This document shows, one piece after another, positions 1 to 12,384 of a stretch of DNA of 64,000 bases (positions within the stretch are counted from its first letter, which is position 1; every line of letters starts with the position of its first letter). The stretch is from Engraulis encrasicolus (lineage: Eukaryota > Chordata > Actinopteri > Clupeiformes > Engraulidae). The stretch covers positions 14,373,223 through 14,437,222 of the forward strand of contig NC_085860.1 of assembly GCF_034702125.1 (NCBI RefSeq). The letters run 5' to 3'. The position numbers and the translations under genes are program-made. The notes below the pieces were generated by a model. It ran no database searches, was not told the origin of the DNA, and was given only the letters and a program-made list of their open reading frames with translations.

Positions 1-59
1 GAGAGAGGGGGATAGCGAGAGAGGGGGGGGGGGGTTGCGCGCGAGCGAGCGAGCGAGCG

Positions 60-118
<59 letters not shown>

Positions 119-124
119 GGGAGA
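1..124. repeat. (GA)n / GCGA simple repeat at window edge
   Basis: G-rich and GCGA-interrupted GA repeats run from the first base. The true left boundary is outside the window. Confidence 0.9.
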
Positions 125-807
125 AAGGACAGCACGATCACCTGAGAAAGCTCTTTTGATCAGACGGCCGGCCGTCGTGCCTGCTGCACTGGGAGAGAGC
201 AGCTGATCCCCCTGCCTGCTCGCCTGCTTGCTGCTCGCTCGGCGTAGAGTCGTGAACAGGGCTGGCCAATGTTTAGGCAGCAGCATCTGACTCCTCTTAG
301 CAGGGTGTCGTCATCAGCTCAGTAAACAACCCATGATAATCTCACTCACTCCCCTCGCCGCCTCACTCCTTTTTTCTTTCCTCCCTTCACTTCCCTCCCT
401 ACTCCACACACTTACGGCCTCACTACTACTCCCTCCCTCTCCTCGCCGCCTCTCTCCTCCCTCCTCCATTCCTGACTTGTCCACAGTTACGGCCTCGCCA
501 TAGGCAGTCTACTCCCAAACACCACCACCCGGGCTCGCTCTGCAGATCTTACAAAAAAAAAAAACAGCCAACTCATCAAAGCCTTGAAATAACCAGCAAA
601 AATGTCTCTTGCATTTAATTACCGCCTTAAAACAGATCAACCTCAGCTTGATTTACTTTTTCTTTTTTTTTTGCTTATTTTAAGGGCGCTTCAAGAAAAC
701 TTGTGTTGGCTGCGTTTCAGCTTGTAAGCCTAGCATCTTAGAAGTGTTTACTTGTTATTCCCTTGGAGCAGCCTGTGATTTGGCAACAGCGCGAGCAGCA
801 TGTCTTT

Positions 808-810
<3 letters not shown>
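125..810. other. Non-coding; C/T-rich patch, no gene seen
   Basis: A pyrimidine-rich, exon-poor stretch lies around 350-480 and an A12 run near 552. No open frame or family is recognised. Confidence 0.6.

Positions 811-839
<29 letters not shown>
811..839. repeat. (CA)n microsatellite
   Basis: Uninterrupted CA dinucleotides of about 14 units. Confidence 0.95.
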
Positions 840-840
<1 letters not shown>

Positions 841-1350
841 ACAGGAGAGAATCCTACACTGAGTGCAGTGCACTCCCATCCTTTCGGTGCTGTTCAGAGT
901 TCCAGGGTGCTTTGTGTTAAGTGCAGCAACTGCCCCGTTCCCAATGGGCTACATCAAGCCATGAGTCACTGGACATGGGAGAGTAAATAAAAAGGCGCCC
1001 AAACCAAAGCGCATCTGCTCGTCGCCCAAAAGGCCACGCCGCTTTATCACTGGCCCGTAAGTGCAAGCTGAGGACAACCGGAGCTTTTTATCCCTTTTAA
1101 ACAGCGTTCTGTGGCAAAGTGGCGCTAAATTGAAACCTGTCAGCTCAGTGAAGCGAGGAGAATGAGCTTGATGAAGATTTTAATAAGGCTCACTCACAGA
1201 CAGTCACACAGTGGTGTTGGAGGGCTTCCCATCCCTTGACATGCTCTGCCCCGGTTACCGTGGCCCAGGCAATATGGGATGGCTAGCACCCCCTGTGGAT
1301 GTAGCCTCGTCCACTGAGGCTTGGAAACTCAATTAGGTCTCGCTCTCTCT

Positions 1351-1354
<4 letters not shown>
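840..1354. other. Non-coding, no gene seen
   Basis: The part from about 1000 to 1160 has balanced, non-repetitive sequence and could be conserved regulatory DNA, but nothing specific is recognisable. Confidence 0.5.
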
Positions 1355-1436
<82 letters not shown>

Positions 1437-1445
1437 GAGAGAGAG

Positions 1446-1538
<93 letters not shown>
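1355..1538. repeat. (GA)n microsatellite, about 184 bp
   Basis: A long GA tract with a few GGA interruptions. The Arg-Glu and Ser-Leu open frames across it are artefacts of the repeat. Confidence 0.97.
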
Positions 1539-1541
<3 letters not shown>

Positions 1542-2223
1542 CAAGCCTTTGTACCGCTCGTTCAGTTTTTAATTGAAAGCACTCAGCCAGAAAAAGTGGA
1601 CACAGCCAACACAGCCCAGCAAAACTAATCTAAGCTAAGATCGGCACTGATGACTCCCAATCTAATCCAGTTAGGCCTCCTAATGTCACAGATTAGCCGA
1701 GAGCGTCCAGCCTCATGGGGTTCCATCAACTAGACACCCGGATTAGAGAGGCTTTGACGCCTGTCAATTACCCATCACTTAACTCTGGCCCAGTTGGTTG
1801 GCAGTACTGTTGGGGCAGCGCAGCGCTTGTTTAGGCCAGTTACACACCAGAGTGTGGCATGGCGGCAGCGAGAAGACAGCGGTCTTTCAGAAGAATCTCT
1901 GTTCTACCCGGCCTTTCCGTCCGGTACAAACAACCCCCCACAGCCAATGCTATTTTGCCATCACCGTTCCTTTCAACGGGTGGCCGGCCGCCACCATGAA
2001 AATTCTGCTCGAGTTGGATTTTCCAAATGCAGCGTGGCACTGAGCAGTCTCTTGTGCAGCTACCGCCCAACTACCGCGGTGTGGAAGGACTAATCTGTTT
2101 CAATGCATTTTTGCACGACTCTGCTGGTGTGAAAAGGCCCTTAGTCTGCTTCTCCACAGTATTTTAGTCCCCATACATTATTATTATAAAGCAGTGGTGT
2201 TGCCACTAATTATGTCCTTATTT
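1539..2223. other. Non-coding, no gene seen
   Basis: There are several overlapping short open frames near 1794-2093 on both strands, without recognisable domains or splice structure. Confidence 0.5.
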
Positions 2224-2271
2224 GCAAATCGCTCTAAATAAAAGCGTCTGCTTAACACCATGTAATGTAGT
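2224..2271 (+). repeat. SINE/LINE 3' tail fragment
   Basis: It resembles the fish SINE tail that reads AAGTCGCTTTGGATAAAAGC followed by GTCTGCT and TGTAATGTA. The tRNA-like head is absent, so this is a 5'-truncated copy. The tail type is shared by HAmo-like SINEs and their partner L2-clade LINEs. Confidence 0.7.
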
Positions 2272-2976
2272 GTTTGTATTCCATGCAGATCTGCGTCCTC
2301 CTTCCCCAAAACAGAACTCCCACCACTATTCATTTCAATGATGACTTGTTTGGTGGGACCGACTGCAGTCAGAGAATCTTCATTAAGAAAACCCATGAAA
2401 TTTCTGGCATGCCATCAAACCACGAGGGGCTGCACACAGTCAGTCAAGAAGAGTCTGGCATGTACTATACAGGAGGAGCAGAGAACGAAGAGTGCCTTGG
2501 AGCCAGCGGCGAGCCAAAAAAGGCATTAACGCGAGGCAAGAAGCGAGAAAGCAAGCAAGCAAGCAGCCGCTTCCAAATTAAGAGGGAGGTGCAAAACGAT
2601 CTCCCCACGCACTCTTCACGTCTTCCAAATTCAATCTGTGCTCCAGAGACTGGCTGAGCTCACTAGACAAAAAGGTGTCAAGCAACAGCGCCCCGAATTC
2701 AGGGGATTAAGGCAAATATTTGGCTGAGCATGACATGACATTCCCATTCCTAAAATGCAATTAGTTAAAGGCTTGGAGATTGAACTACATCCTGGCAACT
2801 GTAGGCCCAGCTCTTGTCTGGCTGCTTTGGTCATCTCACCAAATGGGAAATCAAATCAATGCCTGCCATCAGACCTCCTGATGCATTGCTTTCAGATCCC
2901 AGAGCCACATCTCATCACATCAACCCATCATGTAAGCTTATGCATGAAGGAGGCTGCACAAGGCATGCACTTCATA
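2272..2976. other. Non-coding, no gene seen
   Basis: Open frames of 127 and 84 codons occur here but show no recognisable domain. They overlap one another in different frames. Confidence 0.45.
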
Positions 2977-3288
2977 CAGCTCAGGGTTCTAGCTAGGATG
3001 AAATTATAGCGTGTCGGTCGAGGGAGCGAAGCGACCGAGAGGGGGGGTTGGTGCGGAAGGGGGGTTTCCCCCCATCCGCGGTGCGGAGTTTTTGACATTT
3101 TAAGGTAAAAATAGGCCATTCTAGGGGTACCTAAAAGGTAAATTATCAGTGTTGGGTTGCAGTAATGTAACTACTTTTTTCTGATAAAAGTAGTGTAGGC
3201 CTAACGAGTTACTACTAAAAAGTTGGTAACGAAACACCGTTGTCTGTGAACTTTTGCGATTGGAGAGGTAAATATGACTCCTAGTGTG

Positions 3289-3571
3289 AGCAATGGGTGT
3301 TATATAATGGAAGAATTGCTCACAAGATGATACAAGCATGAAACTTGGCACAGGTGTTCATTAGGACATGCTTATCAATATCAGGGGTGGAGCCACTGAG
3401 AAATCCATTTTGCATAGCAACGGTTGCTAGGTAAAGCATTTTCCTTAGCAACCAGCATCAATGATGCCGTTTCTGATTGTTTTTGTGGAATCAAAGCATC
3501 TGTATCTTGAGTCATTGTCCTAAAATGACTGTAGCAATACTTAAAGAGGTTATATACTGGACGTGTACCAT
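3289..3571 (+). repeat. Internal inverted repeat, left arm
   Basis: This 283-bp arm pairs with 6451-6725 in reverse complement, at high but imperfect similarity. It includes an internal palindrome TAGCAACGGTTGCTA. The arms enclose about 2.9 kb and may mark a separate fold-back insertion within the larger element. Confidence 0.85.
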
Positions 3572-5000
3572 AATGTCCCCTTATGATGTAATTTTATCCA
3601 CCCAAAATCATTGTAATTATGTGAATAATAACATGTAAAATGATAACTTCTTTTTTAAATGATGTCAAGTGAAATAGGTTTTACAAATGTCTCTATATGG
3701 TAGGTCTATCTTTATATTATATACATGTACCAAATACTGCGAACTGACAAGAGAAAAATAATTTCAGAAAGAAAGAATGCATACAGTACAGTATGGTATA
3801 CCCTACATGCGCTGTCATCTGACAGTGATCCTTGTGCTTACCCCACTATTATTAAATAGTATATCTAAAACTAAATGGGCCACACATCTCTAGAACAACT
3901 GTAATATTTTCTCAACCTAAATGGCCTAATTATATGTTATAGATAAGGTAAATATAAGTTACATTTAAAACAACAGATAATATTTGGAATGAAAAGAAAA
4001 GTGTTTCTCCTACCCCGTTAATAATGTTACACCCTACTGATTGTATATTGTAGCCTATTTACAAAGTTAAAAGTACCAAACCTTTCATTTCTATATAGCC
4101 TATACCACTAAACTAAAATATTTCAGATAACTGGATTACTATTGACATACTATAGTTAGACAGAGTTCAATTTAACATTTTAAATTGGCAGAATTTCACT
4201 GCCAAAGCCATTGTTTTCTCACAGTCAGCTTTGTGTAGTAGGTGCATTTGAGATGCACATGAAACCATTAATAGTCTTGACATCTGCTCTATCAAGAACG
4301 ATTCAGCAACAGGACAAATTGTACTGGCTTCAGACAAACTTGATCAAAGAAACTTCCACTGTGCTCAGCGAGTCCATCCCCACTCAGCCAGAGAGGGCAA
4401 CTGCCAATACGGCACCATATGCCTGCCTTGCAATAGCCAACTGCCCTCTTGATATGCTGCGGCAGGGTAGCCTTGGTGAGTGGGAGTCATTTTGATCGCA
4501 ACTGTTTAGAGAAGCCATGTTCTTAAATGGCTGTTGACCTTCTTGAGATTGAATCAGAAAACTCACACCTTGACCATTTCTTAGGGAGGTGTCACACTAA
4601 CAACTGTAGAGAAATATGAATTCTCTCACCATTCCTTACCTCAACTAGAACAGAAGATGATGCTTAGAATTAGGAGTGAAATGTTCCTTGAGCATTGTTC
4701 AAGGGTACACATACTAGATATGTGTTTAAAGACCACACACATTCTGACCAAAACCCTCACCATTTTGCACGATTCACAAACATTGTCTATAGCAAGAGAC
4801 TGGAACTGGTTTTCAGTGTTCACAGTCTGAGTTCCACAACTAATAGTCTGCATGTACTGTAGGCCTATATGAGTATTCTTGCATGCATTTACGAGTATGC
4901 TTACTGTATGTTATAATTACAGTAATATCAATGGGAGAACCACACTGACCGCTCAGCACCACACAGACTAGCATAGTTTGACATGATATGAGGTACGATA
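3572..5000. other. AT-rich interior of candidate transposon, no gene seen
   Basis: A 94-codon open frame at 4211-4495 starts in this interval, but I do not recognise it as transposase. Confidence 0.5.
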
Positions 5001-5240
5001 GGGGTAGTCATGGGTAAGGGGTTAGGGTGTCAGACTTGTAGCCCAAAGGTTGCCAGTTCGACTTCCGACCTGCCAGATTGGTGGGGGGAGTAATTAACCA
5101 GTACTGTCCCCCATCCTCCTCCATGACTGAAGTATCCTGAGCATGGTACCGTCCCGCCGCACTGCTCCCTTGGGGTGAGTGCTGTGTCACAATGACAATG
5201 GGAGTTGGAGTTTCCCAGTTGGGCTTTCACTTTCACTTGT
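5001..5240 (+). repeat. tRNA-derived SINE (family A)
   Basis: A tRNA-like head carries A-box-like (near 5010-5035) and B-box-like (GCCAGTTCGACTTCC, near 5052) promoter elements. The body ends in a tail containing AATGACAATGGGAGTTGGAG and TTTCACTTTCACTT. A truncated reverse copy of the same tail lies at 59013-59065. Confidence 0.8.
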
Positions 5241-6450
5241 GATGCCATTGTTTTCAATGGGACACCACACATGCCGCTCAGAACCAGAAAATGAACTTGC
5301 TATATTTTCAAGTAGCAGGATTTCCATGGGCCCCGCCGCCCCAACCAGGCCACCCCATGGTCAAAACTCTCCTGATGTATAGGAACTATATCAGAAAACA
5401 GACAAAATTATAAAAATCTATGTTCAACCTATCCTACTCATTGTAAATGAGTGCTTAGGCCACTGTTGCCTACAGTATCAACTGTGTTGTCTGTGGCAGT
5501 TAACGTTAACTGAAATGTATTGGTTTTACTGTTCAGAATTTTCAAGTGTACCTGTTTTCTTAAATGTGGCATGGCAGGCAATTGCCTTCACCTTTGAGTG
5601 CTGGAATACTACAATTCTAGGAATTCCTCAATTTCCCTTCATTAGTGATAGATCAGAAATTATGTAGGTGAATAAGTGAATCTTACATCCCATTTCGAGA
5701 TGGTAATGCATGCATGGTAAATGATTTTAGATGAAGTATTATGTAGGCATGAAGGTTTGTTACTTTTGTAATTTAGATATGCAATGTACAATGTTTGCCA
5801 AATGTAACAAATTCCTATGCTGATAACTTGAATTGTTGTCCTTTAAGATTTCCTTTCTTTGCACAGCTCTCCATCTTATGTATAGACTGACTGTTTTTAC
5901 ATATGGATTGAAGAGTATTTTTTCATTCACAAAATATCAAGTGTCCCCACTTTTTGGAAACCAGTTTGTATCTTAATATGTTGTAGCACCCAACTCACCA
6001 TACTATAGTGATCAATAAAAAGCTACAAGGGCATGTCAAGAATCACTTCGCTAGGTTACACTTTACAACATAGCACTTTACTAACTGTGTTCATGTATTC
6101 TTTTTGTCTTGCCAAAATGTTTTGAATTTAGTCAGGTGGCTTGACAAGGTACATGTATAAGGATAAAGACAGGCCTGATGTGTAGTGACACGTGTAAGCC
6201 ATATTGAGACATTATATCTTCAAAAAGTAAATAGAGAAGTGTACTGTATATTGTATTTTTCACATAATTTCTATGACTTCAATTGTGAAAATGACATGAA
6301 ATGGGCTATTGTGACACATGCTGCTAATGTATAATATCTTGAAGGATTAATGTAGTGATTTTAGGACACGCGATCAAGATTCAGACATCACAATACTACT
6401 GAATTGCTCAGAACCTGTTTTCACTGATGCTGGTTGCAACTGTAAGGGAA
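5241..6450. other. AT-rich interior of candidate transposon, no gene seen
   Basis: No domain or long frame is present. A short degenerate direct repeat (4928-4957 and 5254-5281) brackets the SINE. Confidence 0.5.
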
Positions 6451-6725
6451 ATGGTACATATTTGTAATATATAGCCTCTTTCAACATTTCCACAGTGATT
6501 TTAAGACAATGACTCAGGGTACAGATCCCTTAATAACACAAAATCAATTAGAAACAGCACCATTGATGCTGGTTGCTAAGGAAAATGCTTTACCTAGCAA
6601 CCGTTGCTATGCAACATGGAATTCTGAGTGGCTCCACCCCTGATATTGACAAGCATGTCCTAATGAACACCTGTGCCAAGTTTCATGCTTGTATCACCTT
6701 GTGAGCGATTCTTACACCCATTGCT
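6451..6725 (-). repeat. Internal inverted repeat, right arm
   Basis: This is the reverse-complement partner of 3289-3571, including the conserved stretch with TTCATGCTTGTATCA and the TAGCAACCG palindrome. Similarity weakens outward beyond the ATTGCT boundary. Confidence 0.85.
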
Positions 6726-7614
6726 TGCACTATCCATCTCTCGGGCGCATACGCGCAAATAGAGATCTATTAAGAGGAAGAGAGAGGTGTGTCGCGGTGT
6801 CCCCTCCTTCTCACAGTTGCACTAGTTTTGAAAACGTTGAGGAGCACTGTGAACCGTGTGTGCATTTAATAATAGGGCATATCAATGTCCGAGTGATCCG
6901 ATTCCGAGACAAGTGCAGTTTGACACATTTTCCGAGCTCGCGCTATTGTACAGCTTGCGCGTCCTAAAACCACAGGACTGGTGCCGGGTGCCTTTCGCAT
7001 GCAATTAGCCTAGCCACAGAAGACGCTCCTTTTGCTACGAATGCGGGGTTTTTTTTGTAGTCACACTATGTCAACCGGCACGCTTAGAAAAAAGTGCCTC
7101 TCACCGTTACGGAGATGTCACGTCTTCTCCCACCTACTTTGTCCTCTTTCGAATATTTTGTCAACTCCCAATGTCAGCGCTTAGCGCCCAATGTCTCCTG
7201 ATTTGTTTGTATGGTAACAAGTAACGAACCCAGCACTACTGCTGACACTGCTAACAGGTTGGCAACTACGCTTTGGAGAAACAAGGATGCGATGCTACAC
7301 GTGCATTTGTTGTTGTTTCATACGCTTGTCACAGAGATTAATAAAAGCCGTCAAAACCCCGCGACAAATAAAAATAGTAGGCTGGTAGTAGTAGTAGAGT
7401 GCTATATTGTCATTTAAATACAGTGAGTATGACATGTGTCAGGTTTGGCAGAAGGGCGATGTGGCATTGATCTGGCTGTAGCCTACATAATACAGACAAA
7501 ATGCCGTTACGCTGTATTGAAAATAAGCGTAACGGTCCAAAATAAGCGTCACGGTCCAAAATCATAGCGTAACGGGCCGTCACGCACTTTTGCGCTAGCT
7601 AGAACCCTGCAGCT

Positions 7615-8817
7615 CTATGATGGGACTTTATGTCTGTATGTTGGAGTTGTATGTTGTATGCAGCAGCTATGTGCACGTCCGAGACATATTTCCCTCAGGA
7701 TGAATAAAAAGAATCTTGATCCAGAAATAAATGGAGCCTTCATCTTTACATAATTCATTCCTGCCCGCTGCCTCCATTCCCACCACTGTACTCCATGCAC
7801 AGACTACACACAGAACTAAGACTATCCAGGCCTGCTGTCTGGGTGGTGATCTACGATCCTGCTTAGCTCAGCAAACTACAGCCATGTGATGCCACAGAGC
7901 CCTCCCCCCACCCCCCATGTGAAGTCAGCACAAGTCAAGTCAGTAATGCTCTGTCCTGCTTGTATCGTTACGGCAATCTCTGTTACTGTGTCAAGTCCAT
8001 TAAATCTGGCAAATGCAATTACGTTCCCTCTGATGAAATGCAACACGATCCGCTGGGAGAGAGGGAGAGAGAGAGAGAGAGACCGCTCCAAATCCTAGGA
8101 GGGTCCACATCACCAAGGGCAAGTCACTATGACCAAGCACGCACGCACACACGCACGCACGCACACCAAAGATGCACCAATTCAGCAAAATCCTCCACAA
8201 ACAGAGTGGGGTTTACATCAGGCCTGAGCGGTAGTCTGGACTTTGCTGATGGAAGAGAGAGGGGAGGCCTGCCTGCAACAAATTTGTTGCAAAAGGACGT
8301 TTAACAACATTTTTTTGACTTTTGCATTATTACTGGAAATTACTGTTCAGACGTCCTTGATCCTTGACGTCTTTTCATCTATGTGTGAATTCTTACCATT
8401 GACATATCTTGAGAGAAAACGTAAAATACATTTTGTTGGCAAAACAACCTATCCGCCAGACCACTTTATTTGCATCTCTGCCGAATCTGCCAGCTGGCTG
8501 GTGTGCCATTTTGCAACAAAGCTCTTCGAATAGTACTTGAGTGTACAACAGGGTTAGCGATATTGAGTAGGACAGCTTCCAGCACCACTGGGGGCCAGCT
8601 GCAATCATTCCACAGTAGCTGCTCAGCAACGCTGCTCAAAAGGCCAACGCCATACATTACTGTGGGTACACTGTATGCATACATGCCACATGCTGTCTAT
8701 GCATGGCATGTTCAGCATATGGGCCTACGCTGTGACATAGTAATTCACCATTTTACCTTTCCACCCACCATCTATTTTCTCAGCAGTGCGAGTTACTTCA
8801 GAAACATGCCACCTTTT
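7615..8817. other. Non-coding with short GA and CA/CG tracts
   Basis: It contains (GA)n at about 8058-8084 and ACGC/CA repeats at about 8138-8166. Open frames up to 131 codons here are not recognised. Confidence 0.5.
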
Positions 8818-8834
8818 TTTTGGGGGGGGGGGGG
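8818..8834. repeat. Poly-G run
   Basis: A T-run is followed directly by about 14 guanines. Confidence 0.85.
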
Positions 8835-8860
8835 GATTAGCTCACAAGCTCTGCCTCTGA

Positions 8861-10132
8861 AGTAGATCATTACTGTGCATACACACACACACCCTTGCTG
8901 CGTGTGCGCGTATATGTGTGTACGTGTTCACATGGTGTGGAAGTGGTGTGTAAAACAGCTGTGCACACACAGAGCCGTCTTGTCAGCCCCAGCGATAGCA
9001 TATCTTAGCATAATTTACTGAAAGTGGGTTGCACCTACTAGCCTATAGCTTGCAACTCGCTTCCATTGCATTAGGCTGGCGGTGGGATGGGGGAATGCCC
9101 GACTGGGATACTAACCGCACAGAGGGAAAACAGAAAAAAAAGGAGCACGCTTTCCCCTTATCTAGGTCAATCTGGGGGCAGACACCCAAGTAAGCTCATT
9201 TCTCTCAAAAAGGTGGTGTATTTCCTTAAGAAGCACCCGATGACATAACCATCTAGCAAGAAGGGATTAAGAGGGCAGTCAGAGGGCACGAGAGGGAAAA
9301 ACAAAAAGCAGGCCAACTCTCTGTTCCATAGCGCGGCAGGTTAGCCCTGCTGTTCACCAACACAGGCAGCAGAGACAACTATTACTGGCACCTACTGTAC
9401 TACATGCGGCACGCCCAGCCAGGGAGCATGATCAGACTTGGCCCCCTCATTGAGAAACAAACTGATGTCATGAGAATCTGCAAATTAATCAGAGCATGGT
9501 AGCCAAATCACTCTTCACTCACTCAGTAACTAAAACTTCCAACACCTACGGTACACACCCATACCAGTAGACAAGGGCCATGCGCAGACACACACGCACA
9601 CACACTGTTTCCTTTTCTATTTTCTGTCTATACTCATGAGCCAGCTGGCTGAAACCTCAGAGACGTGTTCACAGTTCACAGGAAACAATTCAACCAAAAA
9701 AACTAAAGAAAGCAACAAAAAAAGAAATCAAATAAAAACAAAACAAGACCAAGTGAAAAAAAACTGATGATTCAAGGCAAAAACTGTCCACAGAGCAGAA
9801 ACACATTCTTCTCCAGATTTCCACCGTGTCTGCCCTCTGTCGTGTGACTCAACACATTTGTGTGAACGCATCAGCAGCGGATAAAGAGGAAGCCACTCCT
9901 TTCCCTTACTCACTCCTCTCCTTCCTCATCGTGCTGGGAAGACGACACACACACACACCTCTCTGAAACATGATGTGATTTCCAAAAGTTTCTGCATGTT
10001 AAACTCCCCCGTATAGCATAAGCTGACAAATGTAGGCTAGAGACGATGGGGAACTTTCTAAAAATGGCCTTCAAACTGAAGAGACTTGGTTTGAAGCTTC
10101 AACTAAAGTCAGAGACATGGAGACTGTCTCAT
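8861..10132. other. Non-coding, no gene seen
   Basis: It holds short CA repeats (8879-8892, 9588-9604, 9945-9958) and A-rich DNA at 9690-9765. The block at 9180-9300 is non-repetitive and could be regulatory. Confidence 0.5.
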
Positions 10133-10463
10133 AGGAACCCTCTCTGCCTCTCTCCGTCTCTTTCTCTCTGTTTCTCTCTCTCTCTGTCTCTCTCTCTCTC
10201 TGTCTCTCTCTCTCTCTGTCTGTCTCCCTCTCTCTCTCTCTCTCGGTCTCCCTCTCTCTCGGTCTCTGTCTCCCTCTCTCTCTCTCTCTCTCGGTCTCTG
10301 TCTCCCTCTCTCTCTCGGTCTCTGTCTCCCTCTCTCTCTCGGCCCTTGTCTCCCTCTCTCTCTCGGCCTCTGTCTCCCTCTCTCTCTCTCTCCCACTGTC
10401 TGTCTCTCCCACTGTCTGTCTCTCTGTGTCAGTCTCTCCTTCTCTCTCTCTCTTCTTGTTTCC
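10133..10463. repeat. (CT)n / TCTG imperfect microsatellite, about 330 bp
   Basis: Long pyrimidine tract built from TCTC with GTCTCCCTC and CGGTC interruptions. The Ser-Leu and Arg-Glu frames across it are spurious. Confidence 0.95.
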
Positions 10464-10637
10464 CTATCCTTCTCTTCTGTCCTTAGCTGCTCTCATCTTG
10501 TCACTTTCCCCACATCACCTCATCTCCCGTCACTTCAGATCTGACTTTGAGGAGATTGCATAATCCTGTAGGTGCCAGCCGCCTACCCGCAAAAAAATCA
10601 GGCGAAAGGAGAAAAGGAAAACATAAAAGTGGAGTCT

Positions 10638-10880
10638 CCCTTCCTCTCTCCCTCCCTCTCTCTTCCTCCCTCTCTCTTCCTCACTCGGTCTCTCCCTCTT
10701 GCTTCTTCTCCCTCTCTCTCTCTCCCACTGTTTCTCTTTTTTTCACTTCTCTCTCGTTCACTTCTCTCTCTCGTTCACTCCTTCTCTCTTTCCCCTCTTG
10801 TTCACTCCTTCTCTCTCTCCCTCTCCCTCTTGTTCCCTCCTTTTCTCCCTCTCCGTCTTATCCCTCTCTTCCTGTCGGGT
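10638..10880. repeat. CT-rich low-complexity DNA
   Basis: A second pyrimidine-rich block with TCCCTCTCTC and TTCACTCC motifs follows the first. Overlapping open frames are artefacts. Confidence 0.9.
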
Positions 10881-11614
10881 TTCAGGTACCAGGCACCAGT
10901 CAGTGTTGAGGGGGGAGCCCTGGCAGAGAGAGAGCATCCCCCTGGGCTACGGCTAAGTGAGCCGAAATGAAATCTGCCGGCGCTGCCTGGCTGCCACAGG
11001 TTGTCTTCTACAAGTGCTTTTACTGTCTGAGGCCGAGATTACACCCCCACCCCCACATCCTCATCCTCATCCTCAATTTCACCAAACACCCCACAGCCCT
11101 TCACATTTGGGAGTGCATGCCAGTCATCTAAATGAAACCCAAATCCTCTACACTGAGCTGCGCTTTCTGCCTGCCTGCCTGCCTGCCGATCGCAGATAAG
11201 AGCTTACGCACTCCTCAGTCCAGGATCTGACTTCAGGAACACACTTCACTTAGGGAGCTAAACTGAGGCAGATGCAGAGAATAGTTACTCTTATTATGGA
11301 GTGAAGAATTAAACTCGAAAATAAGAAAAGGAGACTTCAGCATGCCAATGGTTTGAAACTGAGAGGAGGACCAAACTCAGAGGGGAACAAACAAAAAACA
11401 AAGCTACACTGCCTATGCAACATACACCACACGCATGCACGCACGCACACATACACGCAGCTTGATCTGGACTTTCACTCTTCATGAGAAAAGATCAGTC
11501 CTGGTGTATAGAGCCAGTGGATGTTTGGTGGTGCTGCTTACAATCTTGCAAAGTGCTGAATACATGCACCTGATGTGGCTTTCCACAACTGAGCCAAACA
11601 AGTCATGAGAAAGC

Positions 11615-11620
<6 letters not shown>
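10881..11620. other. Non-coding, no gene seen
   Basis: Contains a short CGCACGCA repeat near 11433-11457 and (CTGC)n near 11167-11188. Confidence 0.5.
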
Positions 11621-11664
<44 letters not shown>

Positions 11665-11868
11665 AAGAGAGAGAAAGAGAGAGAAAGAAAGAGCAAAAGA
11701 AAGAAAGGAGAGACAGGCAGAACTTCTGAAAGATATCCAACCTCTCTAACCAGAGGAACAGCGAGAGTATTCTTTTTATGACCAGTGCATGTGAAGAAAC
11801 ATGCCGGACAATAAAAAACGACTTGACGAGAGAGAGAGAGACAGACAGACAGACAGAGAGAGAGAGCT
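11621..11868. repeat. (GA)n, GAAA and GACA repeats
   Basis: GA repeat at 11621-11663 grades into GAAAGAGA to 11710. A second GA/CAGA tract lies at 11829-11868, with about 120 bp of ordinary sequence between. Confidence 0.9.
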
Positions 11869-12002
11869 GCTCTGTAGAACTGACAAAATGTACTCTTTGG
11901 AGGCATTTCCAAATGTCTGGAAGGGAGAGGGCCTCTCTCTCTCATCACCAGGGGAGAGCGCATACTCAACAAAAGACCCCAAAAACTCTGGTTGGCAAGT
12001 GT

Positions 12003-12004
12003 AC

Positions 12005-12042
<38 letters not shown>

Positions 12043-12052
12043 AAGAGACTGC

Positions 12053-12118
<66 letters not shown>
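12003..12118. repeat. (TG)n-(GA)n-(TG)n compound microsatellite
   Basis: TG repeats are interrupted by a GA block at 12029-12046, then continue to 12118. Confidence 0.97.
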
Positions 12119-12384
12119 TAGGCTAACCAATATAAGCTACTCAAATGTTGGGACTACAATAAGGCAGTGATGAGCCCAGCTCTGCCTCAGACGAGTCAAA
12201 TATTTAGATTCGCGGGAGCCGTTTACACAAGAGGAGCTAAGCGTTCCCACTGCCTGTTAGGCAGCAACAGCTCGGAAATGCTGTGATTCCCAGTCCAAGA
12301 CTACCAATGATATCCATTCAAAAATACATCATATCATGAAACGATATACTATAAACATGGAATTGAAGACTGGTGAGTGTATGT

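Larger units (their letters stand above)
2982..7609. mobile_element. Candidate large non-autonomous DNA transposon, 4,628 bp
   Basis: Termini are a perfect 15-bp inverted repeat: CAGGGTTCTAGCTAG at 2982-2996 and its reverse complement at 7595-7609. CAGCT flanks both ends (2977-2981 and 7610-7614), giving a 5-bp duplication. Near the right end, copies of a GCGTAACGG/GCGTCACGG motif recur at 7500-7590, which may be transposase-binding sites. The interior is AT-rich, without a recognisable transposase, and contains a second inverted-repeat pair and a SINE. The 5-bp duplication does not fit ordinary 8-bp hAT insertion, so I leave the superfamily open. Confidence 0.65.

Noticed and set aside
1321..1572. 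Arg-Glu and Ser-Leu open frames over GA/CT tracts here and at 10046-10486
   Set aside because: They are simple dinucleotide repeats that lack stops in every frame.
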